Positions 62,949 through 64,000 of a DNA stretch of 64,000 bases are shown in pieces (position 1 is the first letter of the stretch; each line of letters begins with the position of its first letter). Source of the stretch: Serilophus lunatus (lineage: Eukaryota; Chordata; Aves; Passeriformes; Eurylaimidae); contig VXBA01003287.1 in assembly GCA_013399895.1 (NCBI GenBank), forward strand, positions 155,781 to 219,780, in the 5' to 3' direction. Below the pieces are notes generated by a model. The model did not search any database and was not told the origin of the DNA. It saw only the letters and a program-made list of their open reading frames with translations. A program made the translations under genes and the position numbers.

Positions 62949-64000
62949 AGACAGAATTTCTCAGAAAGGAAACTTCAGCAATGTTCAGTGTTCATTTAAT
63001 TTCCAGATGTAATGCAAAGGCTGGGTTTCTATTTTGATTTTGTTATTTTGCTTTTGAACTTCATTTTGCTTTTGAACTCTCCTTAATTTCATTGGTTTCC
63101 ATGTGACTCAAAAGACAGCTACTCTTAGAAGAGGACTACCAGGGCAGGTGAGAACATCTCCAGCATTCAAGTTAAAATTCACAAGAAAAGGAAAGTGAAG
63201 TCTTTTTAAACCAAAGGTTCTCCATAATTAGATTCCAGCTGGGGTTACTGTAGCATGTTACGAGAATGCTAATCACTATTAGTTAAATCCTTAAAAAATA
63301 TCTGTTTTTCACAAAAGGAACTCCATTCTGACTGTGCTAAATTGTAATAATTACTAGGATAATCCTGGCAGAACTGACTAAGATTACTGATTTATTTCTT
63401 GCCCTCTGACCCCTATGTGCATCTTGTTTGGTTTACAAATTATTAATGTCCTGTTTTTGTTGTGCTATAATGAGTCAAAAGGGCTCCGTCCTTGGGCAAA
63501 ATTTTCAAGTATAATCCTCAAGGACTCTCCCTCTAGGACTGCCTGCCTGCAACCCTACAGCTGCATAAGCAGGTTTGTCACTGTCTAGGTTTTGAGACAA
63601 CTGTACAATTTAAATATGAAAACAAGAGACCACAAAATACAGGAAAAGGAACAACAGCTCTTATATATGAAATAATTATAAATATATATATCTACATGTG
63701 ATAAAACACAGGACCCAAAGGAATAGCTCAAGGACAACTGAAAACTTGTAGTGAAACAAAAAGAAACATTGTCTCCCACTTGGATCAATTTTAACTCTCT
63801 GTACAGCAGAAGAAACACTGGCACACCTCTGAGAGACAAAGAGGGGCTGAGAGGGCAGTGAGGGAGTTCTGTGGTCACAAAATAATGGTGGCGATGGAAC
63901 TAGGGGAGAGCAGTCTGGGCAGTGTCATGGACAGATGCGTTCTTACCAACTCCTGAGGTGGAAAAGAGGGAAAAAAACCTTTGTGGGCGGCTTCTCTCTC
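62949..64000. other. AT-rich unique sequence, no gene recognised
   Basis: No gene or repeat recognised apart from a short TA-rich patch near 63676-63692. A 97-codon reverse frame (63585-63878) has no known motif. Confidence 0.6.

Noticed and set aside
1..64000. tRNA, rRNA or CRISPR arrays
   Set aside because: No B-box-like GGTTCGANTCC, no rRNA-like sequence and no regularly spaced repeats were seen by eye.

Overview
The window looks like a piece of a bird nuclear chromosome that is poor in genes. The evidence is seven CR1-type LINE fragments (the dominant avian retrotransposon), several avian-style solo LTRs of endogenous retroviruses with TG...CA ends, a background of roughly 36-38 percent GC by eye, and no frame that looks like an intact protein gene. 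Ns at 12015 (in an A run) and 38183 (in a CT microsatellite) mark uncertain assembly points. I could not identify the species or a host gene, and the window could be intergenic or deep inside a large intron. The longest open frames lie in GC-rich repeat islands and look like composition effects.

Layout. 1-24490 is mostly AT-rich unique sequence with short microsatellites and one old CR1 3' end near 9603-9751. 24491-24828 is a reverse CR1. 30962-31568 is a solo LTR. 33150-34105 is a reverse CR1 that keeps reverse transcriptase sequence, and 34634-35355 is a second, separate reverse CR1. 38050-39612 is an unusual foldback element: LTR-like tips, arms of roughly 360-385 bp in inverted orientation, and a GC-rich centre. 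43725-44763 is an unclassified GC-rich block running up to a forward CR1 3' end (44847-45090) and a solo LTR (45156-45684). 47571-48650 and 54482-55344 are two larger solo LTRs with GC-rich interiors. 51724-52580 is a reverse CR1 split by a 408-bp LTR-like insertion. 60871-61462 is a reverse solo LTR of a family that is common in birds. 61855-62099 is a forward CR1 3' end, followed by a second copy of the 45156 LTR family (62369-62872) that landed inside one arm of a pre-existing 33-bp palindrome.

The main points are insertion histories that can be read directly from the bases. Flanking duplications TTTCC and ACTAC show that the two sister LTRs are independent insertions; GCTC flanks the insertion inside the CR1; and removing one LTR together with one copy of its duplication re-forms a near-perfect hairpin. 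The sister LTRs also carry a 63-bp tandem repeat in the presumed U3 with AP-1-like motifs, upstream of a TATA-like box. No tRNA, rRNA, CRISPR or intact coding gene was recognised.
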